A DNA stretch of 64,000 nt from Anaerococcus sp. Marseille-P3625 (GTDB lineage Bacteria > Bacillota > Clostridia > Tissierellales > Peptoniphilaceae): contig NZ_OCTP01000011.1 of assembly GCF_900232825.1 (NCBI RefSeq), positions 186,001 through 250,000 on the forward strand, given 5' to 3'. Below, piece after piece: positions 1 to 6,661 of the stretch. The notes beneath the pieces were generated by a model. It was given only the letters and a program-made list of their open reading frames with translations, had not been told where the DNA came from and searched no databases. Position numbers and translations under genes: made by a program. Each line of letters begins with the position of its first letter. Positions within the stretch are counted from its first letter, which is position 1.

Positions 1-83
1 ATAATATACAAGTTATTTTCTGATTTTTCGGTATCCATTATTTTATTATCATGATCAACTTTGCTGATATCTTTATGCTTCAT
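1..83 (-). CDS. N-terminal part of the small acidic protein before the small terminase (cut by the window edge)
   Basis: These are the first codons of the gene that is complete at 62598-62924. The start used is the ATG at 81-83, because AAGGAAAGAG lies a few bases upstream of it; an earlier in-frame ATG at 105-107 has no ribosome binding site and falls beside the terminator. The protein is described at the complete copy. Confidence 0.7.
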   Translation of the reverse strand, partial: MKHKDISKVDHDNKIMDTEKSENNLYI

Positions 84-118
84 AACTCTTTCCTTGCTAT
101 TTTTCACAAATTTATAAA

Positions 119-146
119 TAAAAAAAGCTTTGAATAAATCAAAGCT
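119..146 (-). terminator. Rho-independent terminator of the structured RNA
   Basis: On the minus strand a perfect 7-bp stem AGCTTTG/CAAAGCT with a 7-nt loop (126-146) is followed by a run of seven T. It ends the ncRNA that starts near 275 and lies directly upstream of the packaging operon, so packaging genes must be reached by read-through, antitermination or another promoter. Confidence 0.8.
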
Positions 147-275
147 AGGGAAACTGACAAATGATGTAGTAGATCAAGGTCGGTAAAAATATTTCTTTCA
201 GGAGTGTTTGGTGTAACAATTCATTTAGGCTAGACGTAGGTACTAATGGGTAAAGTGACCTTGATACTACTATAC
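119..275 (-). ncRNA. Structured phage RNA of about 155 nt with own promoter and terminator
   Basis: No convincing ORF lies between the late regulator and the packaging operon. The RNA is closed by a 14-bp stem between 257-270 and 166-181, interrupted only by a 2-nt bulge (172-173). About 75 nt inside it form smaller pairings, for example CATTAG with CTAAATG. A TATAAT box lies just upstream (282-287) and a terminator just downstream (119-146), so a discrete transcript of about 155 nt is expected. I cannot assign it to a known family. Position beside the terminase genes invites comparison with phage packaging RNAs, put-like antiterminator RNAs and Rfam phage motifs. The same element is repeated at 62960-63116. 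Confidence 0.65.
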
Positions 276-281
276 AGTTAT

Positions 282-310
282 ATTATAATCCATTTTTATT
301 TTTAATGTGT
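282..310 (-). promoter_or_regulatory. Promoter of the structured RNA / late region
   Basis: On the minus strand TATAAT (282-287) is preceded by TAGACA about 20 bp upstream. That spacing is longer than the usual 17, so either the -35 box is weak or the promoter depends on the ArpU-like regulator encoded immediately upstream. Expected start of transcription is near 275. Confidence 0.5.
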
Positions 311-327
311 CTAATGATTTTCTAATT

Positions 328-762
328 TTACGCATCGCCAAACATTTTATAGCTTAATACCTTTAAGGCTTCATTGGCTATATTATATATCTGGGCTCTT
401 TCATAATGATACTTGTCCATCAACTCATATACTGCTCCTCTTTCTCCATAAGCATAAAGAGTCATTACTATATCTTTTTCTTTCTCATCAAGGTAGGTTA
501 AAGCGTTTTCTACCATTCTAACTAGGGCCTTGTTAACTCTGTTATTGCGTTCTAACATAGCTCTCTTAGCTATATTATTTATATATGTATCGTCAAGATT
601 TCTCCCTCCGCCTTGGACAGATTCATCCCCATACCTAACTGTAATATTAGTCAATCGATCACTAATTTCGGTTATCTTGTCATCTATTTCTTTTGTAGTA
701 GTTCTCACTTGCAAGTATTTTTTTAAAATTTCCTTGCAAAGACATTTATAAAACTCTTGCAC
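328..762 (-). CDS. ArpU/sigma-70-region-4-like late transcription regulator
   Basis: The protein of 144-158 residues ends in a helix-turn-helix typical of ArpU, RinA and sigma region 4 phage regulators: EKEKDIVMTLYAYG followed by RAQIYNIANEALKVL. Such proteins close the early operon and switch on late genes, which fits its position directly before the structured RNA and terminase genes. The reading frame is open up to an ATG at 804, but GGAGG lies 4 nt before a GTG at 760-762 while the ATG has no ribosome binding site, so GTG at 762 is the preferred start. Family assignment is by motif and position. The gene is complete again at 63169-63603. Confidence 0.7.
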   Translation of the reverse strand: MQEFYKCLCKEILKKYLQVRTTTKEIDDKITEISDRLTNITVRYGDESVQGGGRNLDDTYINNIAKRAMLERNNRVNKALVRMVENALTYLDEKEKDIVMTLYAYGERGAVYELMDKYHYERAQIYNIANEALKVLSYKMFGDA

Positions 763-868
763 TATCCCTCCGTATTTTGGAAATATTTTACCATAATAAA
801 GCATATTGATAATTATGCCTAGTTTTTCTTCGATTTTGTGATTTTTTCACACACTTTTTTGTCGATTT

Positions 869-1135
869 TTAATCGTTTTCTTTTAGTATATCGCTCCAAT
901 TGACATAATCCAAAGTAATACAATCAAGTTTTAATTCAAGTCTTTTTTTAAATCTTTCAAGTCTTACTGGGCCAAATCCAAACTCATCTTTTAGAGTTTC
1001 CACAACTAAAGCAAGAAATCTTTCTACAAGAAAAACAGTTGTATCTGACTTAGCGATTCTTGCCATTTCTTCTTTGTAGACTCTTTCGGCTTTCATCTTT
1101 TTACCTATAGAAGTGCCACCTTTGTATCTAAACAT
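869..1135 (-). CDS. Small phage protein, function unknown
   Basis: The 88-residue basic protein has a good start (AAGAAAGG six bases before ATG 1135). Its middle part VERFLALVVETLKDEFGFGP looks like a compact helical domain. It lies between the adenine methyltransferase and the late regulator in the tail of the early operon. I do not recognise the family and assign no function. Confidence 0.6.
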   Translation of the reverse strand: MFRYKGGTSIGKKMKAERVYKEEMARIAKSDTTVFLVERFLALVVETLKDEFGFGPVRLERFKKRLELKLDCITLDYVNWSDILKEND

Positions 1136-1192
1136 TCTAAACCTTTCTTAATTGCTTTATTATGTAGATCAAAATTAATCACATAAATATTT

Positions 1193-1801
1193 TTATATCC
1201 ACCTGATAACCGGTTCACCTTTAAAGCCTTTTTCCCATATATACCAGCAATAGCAAACAGCACTTGACGGATAATTTGTAAAAACTCCATTTCTAACACA
1301 ATTAGCCCTCTTGCTAAATACATATACGTACTTAGGTGGATTTTCTTCAAATAGTTCTCTACGTTTTACACTTTCTAAAAACTGTATTTTAAGCAACATT
1401 GCTAGCCTTTTGCCATCATCTATAATCTTAATAGAATGCTCTACAAACTCTTTAGCATACTTATAGGGTGGATTAGTAATTATATCTTCATGCCAACTTG
1501 TAGTTGTAAAAAAATCCATCCCTCCTACTCCATATCCGCGATAATACAGATCCCTAGAAGTTACATTATATTTATTTTCTTCAAGTACTTTTGAAATATG
1601 GCCCTCACCACAACAAGGCTCTAATATGTTTTTATCAAAGCTTTCTACCTTCAATAGTTCTTCAACCGCTTGTGGATCAGTAGCATAATAATCGTGTTGT
1701 ACTCTTGTAAAGTCTGAATGATTGCTTGCCCCCATAATTACAAACATATTGTTATTAGGGTTATAATCCAGCGCGTTTTTATCTTTTTCTCTATCTATAA
1801 T
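1193..1801 (-). CDS. DNA adenine-N6 methyltransferase, probably started at ATT
   Basis: A class I SAM-dependent methyltransferase: LEPCCGEGHIS is motif I (SAM binding) and ITNPPY is the catalytic NPPY of N6-adenine enzymes. The protein would be about 184 residues from the first ATG (1745-1747), but no ribosome binding site precedes that ATG. The frame stays open upstream, and AGAGG (1810-1814) sits exactly 8 nt before an in-frame ATT at 1799-1801. The added stretch reads DKNALDYNPNNNMFVIMGAS, which runs naturally into the conserved N-terminus. An ATT (or adjacent ATA) start is therefore inferred. The likely role is protection of phage DNA from host restriction, alongside the C5 methyltransferase at 57755-59302. 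Confidence 0.75.
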   Translation of the reverse strand: MIDREKDKNALDYNPNNNMFVIMGASNHSDFTRVQHDYYATDPQAVEELLKVESFDKNILEPCCGEGHISKVLEENKYNVTSRDLYYRGYGVGGMDFFTTTSWHEDIITNPPYKYAKEFVEHSIKIIDDGKRLAMLLKIQFLESVKRRELFEENPPKYVYVFSKRANCVRNGVFTNYPSSAVCYCWYIWEKGFKGEPVIRWI

Positions 1802-1816
1802 CTTCTTTTCCTCTTT

Positions 1817-2221
1817 CTATTTCTTGCCACTTGATCCAAAACCTTTATCACCTCGGCTGGTATCTAAATTTATTTCATCTACTTTACAAGGATAAACATT
1901 AATTTCTTGACCAAATACTAACTGGGCTATCCTATCACCTTTTTTTATAACATAAGAGTTTTTACTCAAATTTGTAAGACAAACTTTAATCTCGCCCCTA
2001 TATCCACTATCAACTAAACCAGTATGACAAAGAACACCTTTAGATGATAAACCAGACCTAGCTCTAACATCTGCATAATAACCCTTATCAAATTCAAAAA
2101 ATAATCCGGTTTCTATCAGTCTTGTATCACCAGATAAAAGAACAACTTCTTTATCAGCCCTTATATCCCAGCCCTGGTCTCCTTTATCTTTGCTTAATTC
2201 ATATGGTGCTTTATATCTCAT
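1817..2221 (-). CDS. dut: dUTP diphosphatase
   Basis: The trimeric dUTPase motifs appear in order in 134 residues: DQGWDIRA (motif 1), RSGLSSKGV (2), GLVDSGYRGEIKV (3, with catalytic Asp and the Tyr that stacks on uracil), GDRIAQLVF (4) and the glycine-rich C-terminal arm RGDKGFGSSG (5). The enzyme hydrolyses dUTP to dUMP and PPi, keeping uracil out of phage DNA and supplying dUMP. Its start overlaps the stop of the preceding gene by 4 bases (ATGA), so translation is coupled. Confidence 0.95.
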   Translation of the reverse strand: MRYKAPYELSKDKGDQGWDIRADKEVVLLSGDTRLIETGLFFEFDKGYYADVRARSGLSSKGVLCHTGLVDSGYRGEIKVCLTNLSKNSYVIKKGDRIAQLVFGQEINVYPCKVDEINLDTSRGDKGFGSSGKK

Positions 2222-2610
2222 TCTTTTATTTCCTCTAAATTCATATTTTCAAGTCTTATTGTATGAAATTCTCTAGGTAGGCTTTTATCTTTCCAACGGA
2301 CATATGCAAGTTGTGCATAGATTCCATTTGTAGCTTCTACCGTTTTTCTAATTCTATATGTGCCCAATTCCTCTACTATAAATTCTGGACTATCCACTTC
2401 TACTACCGTATTTTTATCTACCTTGCACCAATACTCTAGGTCTATGTGGTCATCTCCTACATCTACTATTGGTCCTACAATGTAGCCTTCTATATAATAG
2501 CCATATACATAATTTTCTTCGTCTATATAGCCTTTTTCCTTACCTTCTATTACAAAGTCGGTATCTTTTATAAGTTTATCTATATCTAGGATTTTTGCTT
2601 TAAACATCAT
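2218..2610 (-). CDS. Hypothetical early phage protein
   Basis: An acidic protein of 130 residues. GGAGG lies 6 nt before an ATG at 2608-2610, so this start is preferred over an ATG ten codons upstream that has no ribosome binding site. The central part (GYYIEGYIVGPIVDVGDDHI followed by a WCKVDKNTV segment) is beta-rich and recalls YopX-type small phage proteins, but I see no decisive motif. It overlaps dut by 4 bases. Confidence 0.6.
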   Translation of the reverse strand: MMFKAKILDIDKLIKDTDFVIEGKEKGYIDEENYVYGYYIEGYIVGPIVDVGDDHIDLEYWCKVDKNTVVEVDSPEFIVEELGTYRIRKTVEATNGIYAQLAYVRWKDKSLPREFHTIRLENMNLEEIKE

Positions 2611-2677
2611 AATTTTCCTCCGTATCATTGAAATATTCACCCATTACAAGTCTTCCATTTAAAACCTTGGCTATCAT
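2600..2677 (-). CDS. Possible 25-residue coupled peptide or gene remnant
   Basis: A short frame starts at ATG 2675-2677 behind GAAGG with 6-nt spacing and reads MIAKVLNGRLVMGEYFNDTE plus five residues. Its end contains the ribosome binding site and start codons of the next gene, as in translational coupling. A second short frame (2637-2735) overlaps it, and the two together look like one protein split by a frameshift. It could be a real mini-gene or a decayed one. Confidence 0.35.
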   Translation of the reverse strand: MIAKVLNGRLVMGEYFNDTEENYDV

Positions 2678-2766
2678 TTCTTGCCTTCTTCATATCAGCC
2701 AACTCAAAGCTTTCTTTAAAGAAAACTGCAATCATAAAAAAGTTAGCAATTTAAGCATATATAAAT

Positions 2767-3039
2767 TCATAGCTCGCTAATCTCTCTTATAGCTCTCTCT
2801 TTAATTCTTAAAATAGCTTCATTTTCTCTCTTATCATAATTTTTAAACCATTTGTTTTTAAATTCCTTTAGACTTTCTCTATAAGTTTCTTCTCCATAAT
2901 CACGAGACAACCACCATTCCAAATCATGAGTTAGTTCAGCAAAATCTTTTACAAATTCATTCATGAACTCATCTTGCATTTCACCAACTAAATTATTTTC
3001 AATGGTATAACAAATATAACTTAAACATCCTCCACTCAT
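2767..3039 (-). CDS. Hypothetical acidic early protein
   Basis: The 90-residue protein starts behind GGAGG with an 8-nt spacer, and its ATG overlaps the stop of the 30-residue membrane protein upstream (TAATG), so the pair is translationally coupled. It is rich in charged helices (FVKDFAELTHDLEWWLSRDY) and has no motif I recognise. Confidence 0.6.
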   Translation of the reverse strand: MSGGCLSYICYTIENNLVGEMQDEFMNEFVKDFAELTHDLEWWLSRDYGEETYRESLKEFKNKWFKNYDKRENEAILRIKERAIREISEL

Positions 3040-3131
3040 TATTTATCCCTCCATATTTTTGTTATCAATATGATTGCATTACCTATCAAGCTTCCTATAA
3101 CAACCCAGAATATTGTATCTAATATATTCAT
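3039..3131 (-). CDS. 30-residue single-pass membrane peptide
   Basis: The product is almost entirely one hydrophobic segment, ILDTIFWVVIGSLIGNAIIL, followed by a short basic tail (TKIWRDK). The start is supported by GGAGGTGGGAG directly upstream and by a 4-base ATGA overlap with the preceding gene; the stop overlaps the next start (TAATG). This tight coupling on both sides is good evidence that it is translated. Function unknown; small phage membrane peptides often modulate host membranes or other phage proteins. Confidence 0.65.
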   Translation of the reverse strand: MNILDTIFWVVIGSLIGNAIILITKIWRDK

Positions 3132-3322
3132 TCTCCCACCTCCGTCTTATCATATAAATCTTGAAAATCCTCTGCACTAATCTTGTATCTATCGTTATTG
3201 TTGCCATCAACAAACACGATGCTACCATCCTTGAATATCTCTAAACCAAAATTAAACTCCTTTAGTAGACTTGTAAAACTGCACAATATCAAAGACATTT
3301 GATTTTTCCTTTGTATGTTCAT
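3128..3322 (-). CDS. Hypothetical early protein
   Basis: 64 residues with a 4-base overlap on each side. The second half, FGLEIFKDGSIVFVDGNNND, looks like a beta hairpin pair followed by a helix (AEDFQDLYDKTE). Family not recognised. The start overlaps a purine-rich AAAGAG stretch and depends on coupling with the gene upstream. Confidence 0.5.
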   Translation of the reverse strand: MNIQRKNQMSLILCSFTSLLKEFNFGLEIFKDGSIVFVDGNNNDRYKISAEDFQDLYDKTEVGE

Positions 3323-3495
3323 CTCTTTACGATCCTTCTTGTATATTCATGTCCTACTAAGTAAGTCACTAAATCTTCTTTATTTTCAGCAACTGCTAAC
3401 TGCTTCCACCTATAGGTCTGGCACGTTCTATTTTTTGTTAGTTCAGTATTTATAATATAAGGCTCTTTGTACTCTAAAACATAATTAAATTTCAT
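3319..3495 (-). CDS. Hypothetical early protein
   Basis: A 58-residue protein beginning MKFNYVLEYKEPY. The start at 3495 is chosen because GGGGAG lies 7 nt upstream; an ATG five codons earlier would overlap that ribosome binding site. The gene upstream stops inside the same site (3498). Basic C-terminus (YTRRIVKR). Function unknown. Confidence 0.5.
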   Translation of the reverse strand: MKFNYVLEYKEPYIINTELTKNRTCQTYRWKQLAVAENKEDLVTYLVGHEYTRRIVKR

Positions 3496-3497
3496 AT

Positions 3498-3692
3498 TTA
3501 ATCTCCCCATTCCAAAGTCACAAAAACAGTATCAGTTTCATCTAAATAATTAGCATCTGACAAATCTAAAGGTGTATAAATTTCTTCACTACATCCTAAA
3601 TTTCCGTTATATATTTCCTCAAACAATTCAATTTTTAATTCACTTTCTGGATCAAAATTATCGAACCATTCTAAAAAATCTTTTACTTTCAT
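3498..3692 (-). CDS. Hypothetical acidic protein of the MKVKD small family
   Basis: 64 residues starting MKVKDFLEWFDNFDPESELK. The N-terminus resembles that of the next gene upstream (MKVKDLIKKLSYFDDED, at 3696-3860) and of the gene at 11295-11456 (MKIKDLKNLLDIYDEDEE). The three look like relatives of one small acidic early-protein family in which a short helix is followed by an FD/YD-x-acidic turn. Role unknown. Confidence 0.55.
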   Translation of the reverse strand: MKVKDFLEWFDNFDPESELKIELFEEIYNGNLGCSEEIYTPLDLSDANYLDETDTVFVTLEWGD

Positions 3693-3695
3693 AAA

Positions 3696-3860
3696 TCAAT
3701 ACCTTTTAATTTCTTCCAAATTCAAATAAGGAGCTACGTCATAATCTACTTTAAAATCACATTCATACTCGATATCGTTTTCTTTATCATAAAAATAAGC
3801 TAAAACATCATCTTCATCGTCAAAATAAGATAATTTTTTAATCAAATCTTTAACTTTCAT
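3696..3860 (-). CDS. 54-residue acidic protein, paralogue of the downstream gene
   Basis: A reading frame of 54 codons starts at ATG 3858-3860 behind GAGG (8-nt spacing) and stops at 3696-3698. It begins MKVKDLIKKLSYFDDEDDV and shares that N-terminal pattern with the gene directly downstream, which suggests tandem duplication. It fills what would otherwise be a 170-bp gap in a tightly packed operon. Function unknown. Confidence 0.65.
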   Translation of the reverse strand: MKVKDLIKKLSYFDDEDDVLAYFYDKENDIEYECDFKVDYDVAPYLNLEEIKRY

Positions 3861-3863
3861 TCT

Positions 3864-4244
3864 TTAAACCTCATCTAACAATTCTTTATCTTCGTAAATA
3901 TTGCCAATAATCGAAATCTGATACTTATCTAGAAAACTGCTCAAAACTAAAGTAGTTCTAGTATTAGCACCACTTTTATAAGTTGCTACAGTATTCCCAT
4001 CTTCATGTCTCACTTCTACAAAACCTCTTGATCTAGTTTTTAAGATATCTCCCTCGTAAATCTCATTACCATTTTTGTCTTTCAAACCTGTGGATTGCAT
4101 TAAACTTATATCGTTTGTAATAAACATATATTCACAGTCTCCATCTCCGTTAAAATCAACTAAAATGCTGTTTTCATTTACAACACCAATGTTATAAATC
4201 ATTCTTTTGTATTTATTAAAATATGCTCTAAATTTAGGTATCAT
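3864..4244 (-). CDS. YopX family protein
   Basis: The block LMQSTGLKDKNGNEIYEGDI is the hallmark of the YopX family, a common small early protein of phages of Gram-positive bacteria whose biochemical role is not established. The rest is beta-rich with a short C-terminal acidic tail (GNIYEDKELLDEV), also typical. 126 residues, normal size. It overlaps the gene upstream by 4 bases. Confidence 0.85.
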   Translation of the reverse strand: MIPKFRAYFNKYKRMIYNIGVVNENSILVDFNGDGDCEYMFITNDISLMQSTGLKDKNGNEIYEGDILKTRSRGFVEVRHEDGNTVATYKSGANTRTTLVLSSFLDKYQISIIGNIYEDKELLDEV

Positions 4245-4666
4245 TCCTCAACCTCCACCAACTCAAAATCAGCTAAATCAGTATCAAACTTTTTCTTGAT
4301 TTCTTCAATTTCTTTAAGGGTAAATGTGGTTTTATAACCGTTATTTTCAGTACTGTGACTCAAATAATACTTACCTGTCGGAAAACAAAGTGTTAGATTA
4401 TTTTCATTTTCATATGCCATCCACCTATGCTTCAAATAAAACTTCTTCTCTTCCTCTCTATCCTCTGGAGGTGTAGAAGCATACTCAACAAGCAAGTCAA
4501 ATAGTGGTTTTTTTACCCCTCCAAAGTCAGTATTTATTGTAAAAGGCTCATCAATGCTAATATAACATCCATTAAAATAATCACCATCAATATTGATGTA
4601 TCCGTTTTTAATATCTACATCTAACCCCAACTCTTCAACTCTTTTTATAAATTCCTTAGTCTTCAT
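4241..4666 (-). CDS. Hypothetical early protein
   Basis: 141 residues. An N-terminal helix (MKTKEFIKRVEELGLDVDI) precedes a beta-rich part with GYINIDGDYFNGCYISID and a KHRWMAYENENN segment; the C-terminus is a charged helix. This architecture is widespread among phages of Gram-positive bacteria, but I know of no assigned function. Overlaps both neighbours by a few bases. Confidence 0.6.
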   Translation of the reverse strand: MKTKEFIKRVEELGLDVDIKNGYINIDGDYFNGCYISIDEPFTINTDFGGVKKPLFDLLVEYASTPPEDREEEKKFYLKHRWMAYENENNLTLCFPTGKYYLSHSTENNGYKTTFTLKEIEEIKKKFDTDLADFELVEVEE

Positions 4667-5186
4667 TTCTCAACTCCACCAGTTCATCTATAATATTTTC
4701 CAAATCTTCTATTTCACTTGTATCAGCACAGTCTTCTTGATAAGTATCCCAAGCTACTCTCAAAGCATTAATAATAACATCCAACTGACTTTCCCTAAGA
4801 TGCAAACAATAACAACCTTCGTTTATATTTTGTGCTTTAATTATTTGATCTACCAAACTCAAACATTCTTCTAGTGTATAATATTGATCTTCACGAAATG
4901 GATTATCATCTGCTTGATTACAATCAAAACCAAGAACCCACTCACCTACTTCGTAAAGCCTACCAGAATAAGTTAACCCACCATGAACATCAAACAAATC
5001 TACTAAATCATTATAATCCACACCATAGTAAGGATGTGTTTTAGGAATAACAACATATCCACAATACCAAAAAGTATTCACATCAAACGAATAAGGCATA
5101 AAATGCGGGTTGTCACTCCAATCTATTCTTTTAACAATAACTTCATAACCTAAGTATTTTCTTCTTATTACAATTCCACTCTTCAT
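4656..5186 (-). CDS. Conserved phage protein with HGG / GFDCNxxDNP signature (copy 1)
   Basis: The 176-residue protein contains WYCGYVVIPKTHP, then VHGGLTYSG, then GEWVLGFDCNQADDNP and a helix with CLSLVDQIIK. The same set in the same order occurs in the gene at 6035-6661, so the two are paralogues flanking DUF1064 and ssb. Conserved His, Asp and Cys suggest a metal site or enzyme active centre, but this is inference and the family has no function I can name. Confidence 0.65.
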   Translation of the reverse strand: MKSGIVIRRKYLGYEVIVKRIDWSDNPHFMPYSFDVNTFWYCGYVVIPKTHPYYGVDYNDLVDLFDVHGGLTYSGRLYEVGEWVLGFDCNQADDNPFREDQYYTLEECLSLVDQIIKAQNINEGCYCLHLRESQLDVIINALRVAWDTYQEDCADTSEIEDLENIIDELVELRNED

Positions 5187-5205
5187 ATTCTCCCCCTAAC
5201 AAAAC

Positions 5206-5553
5206 TTACATAATCTCCCTAAAATCATAATCTGTATATTTTTGCAAAAATAATCTTTTTTTTAATAAATATACACGAGTTTTTGTAGCTACTGACTTCA
5301 CTTCTTCCACTATCATCTTTCCAGACTCACAATCTTGATACATAAAATCGGCGATATAGGAAATCTTTGGCAAAGTTTCTTTGTCTGTCCTAATAGTCGG
5401 GATAAGCTCAAACTTAGGTTGTAGCTGTAAATTCTTGATTTTTCCTGCCCTTTCCAAAAGTTTAAGCTCACCATATCTGTGCGACTCCTTGATACTATCA
5501 AACTTATGACCATCAACAACAACTTTTTTGTTCTTGTACTTCCTATAGCTCAA
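5206..5553 (-). CDS. DUF1064 family nuclease-like protein
   Basis: 115 residues with the DUF1064 pattern: HKFDSIKESHRYGEL, then IKNLQLQPKFELIP, then KISYIADFMY and MIVEEVKS. The spaced E...D...ExK residues match a PD-(D/E)xK restriction-nuclease fold. DUF1064 genes commonly sit next to ssb in phage replication modules, where a Holliday-junction or branched-DNA nuclease would act. Start overlaps the ssb stop (ATGA). Confidence 0.8.
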   Translation of the reverse strand: MSYRKYKNKKVVVDGHKFDSIKESHRYGELKLLERAGKIKNLQLQPKFELIPTIRTDKETLPKISYIADFMYQDCESGKMIVEEVKSVATKTRVYLLKKRLFLQKYTDYDFREIM

Positions 5554-6041
5554 AACGGAATCACCCCATTGTCAAACTCTTCAAAATCATCCCCAAAGAA
5601 ATCATCGTTATTTTGCTCTGTATGCGTTTTATTTTCATTAGCCATATATTTATATGTCTTTTCGTTATTTTTCGCTCCCGCGTAATTCTGCGAAGAATTT
5701 GAGCTATTTAAGAACTCCACCCTATCCGCAATAACCGTAGTGGTATAAACTTTCTTGCCTGTTTCCCTATCGTCATAAGATCCAGTTTCAATTCTCCCTT
5801 CAATTGCACACAAACTGCCCTTTTTTAGATATCTGCTAGCATTTTCTGCCTGCTTGCCCCAAACTACAACTTTTGGAAAATCAGCGGTAGGATAGGAATT
5901 AGCTTCCGCCTCCTCCCTTTTCTCCCTAGTCATCTGCCTATCACAAGCAAGTGTGAAATTTGCCACCGCTTTATTTGCCTGCGTATATCGTAAATCTATA
6001 TCTCTAACCAATCTTCCGATTAAGATCACCTTATTTAGCAT
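5550..6041 (-). CDS. ssb: Single-stranded DNA-binding protein
   Basis: 163 residues with a canonical OB fold: MLNKVILIGRLVRDIDLRYT, VANFTLACDR, FPKVVVWGKQAENASRYLKKG and IEGRIETGSYDD, followed by a glutamine/asparagine-rich linker and an acidic tip ending in FDNGVIPF, which corresponds to the DDDIPF tail used to bind partner proteins. It coats single-stranded DNA during replication and RecT-mediated annealing. Start supported by AGGAG. Confidence 0.95.
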   Translation of the reverse strand: MLNKVILIGRLVRDIDLRYTQANKAVANFTLACDRQMTREKREEAEANSYPTADFPKVVVWGKQAENASRYLKKGSLCAIEGRIETGSYDDRETGKKVYTTTVIADRVEFLNSSNSSQNYAGAKNNEKTYKYMANENKTHTEQNNDDFFGDDFEEFDNGVIPF

Positions 6042-6661
6042 AAATTCCTACTCCTATTTTCCAAATAAAAATTAACAACCGAATCAGCCTCTGCCCGAAT
6101 TTCACAAATCTTTAAAACTTCAATCCATTCGCCCTCGTGGTTTTCCTCAATAACCCAAAAGACTTTATCGCTCAATACATGCTTGACAACAAGCCTAGAC
6201 TTGCTATCAATATTCCTAACTAGATCAACTTCTTTGTTTTTATTATTCACTTTGCAATCATCAAGATTTATTAATTGGTCTATAAGCTTTTTGCATTCAT
6301 TTTCTACGTATCTTTGGTTGCAATGTACAGGATTATCCCCTGCATGGTTACAATCAAAACCAAGTACATATCCATCTTCAAGATCCATAACCTCTAAATC
6401 CATAATTTTACTCAGATAATCCGAAAAAGTTATTCCTCCATGAACTTCTATGTCGTACTCTTTTTCAAATTCTCCATAAAACTTATCAACTAATTCGTGG
6501 TCATCTGGTAAAATCACATATCCGTTATACCAATCAGTCGACATAAGAGTTCCTTCTAACATTTCTCTAAAAATATTGTCGTATTCTTTATCTCGGTAAA
6601 TGTGTTTTATAAAAAACATATATCCCTTGTAAGTATCTACTCTAGCTAATTTATCAATCAT
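6035..6661 (-). CDS. Conserved phage protein with HGG / GFDCNxxDNP signature (copy 2)
   Basis: 208 residues. Like 4656-5186 it carries WYNGYVILPDDH, VHGGITFSD, GYVLGFDCNHAGDNP and ECKKLIDQLI in that order, and it has an extra C-terminal segment (DKVFWVIEENHEGEWIEVLK). Overlaps ssb by 7 bases and the initiator gene by 8 bases. The two diverged copies on either side of ssb suggest an old duplication. Function unknown. Confidence 0.65.
   Translation of the reverse strand: MIDKLARVDTYKGYMFFIKHIYRDKEYDNIFREMLEGTLMSTDWYNGYVILPDDHELVDKFYGEFEKEYDIEVHGGITFSDYLSKIMDLEVMDLEDGYVLGFDCNHAGDNPVHCNQRYVENECKKLIDQLINLDDCKVNNKNKEVDLVRNIDSKSRLVVKHVLSDKVFWVIEENHEGEWIEVLKICEIRAEADSVVNFYLENRSRNLC

Larger units (their letters stand above)
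1..1159. repeat. Wrap-around copy of the circle junction (same as 62842-64000)
   Basis: Bases 1-1159 are identical to 62842-64000 at a constant offset of 62,841, and the genes inside repeat exactly. The gene cut at base 1 is complete at 62598-62924. The simplest reading is a circular or circularly permuted 62,841-bp genome linearised with overlap; genuine terminal redundancy of packaged DNA would look the same in an assembly. Nothing in this block should be counted twice. Confidence 0.95.

Noticed and set aside
1105-1350. An 81-codon minus-strand frame overlapping the adenine methyltransferase
   Set aside because: Most of it lies inside the methyltransferase gene, it has no ribosome binding site, and its sequence looks like a shadow of the coding frame.
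2637-2735. Separate 32-codon gene upstream of the 130-residue protein
   Set aside because: It has no ribosome binding site and overlaps the better-supported 25-codon frame; it is treated as part of a possible remnant.
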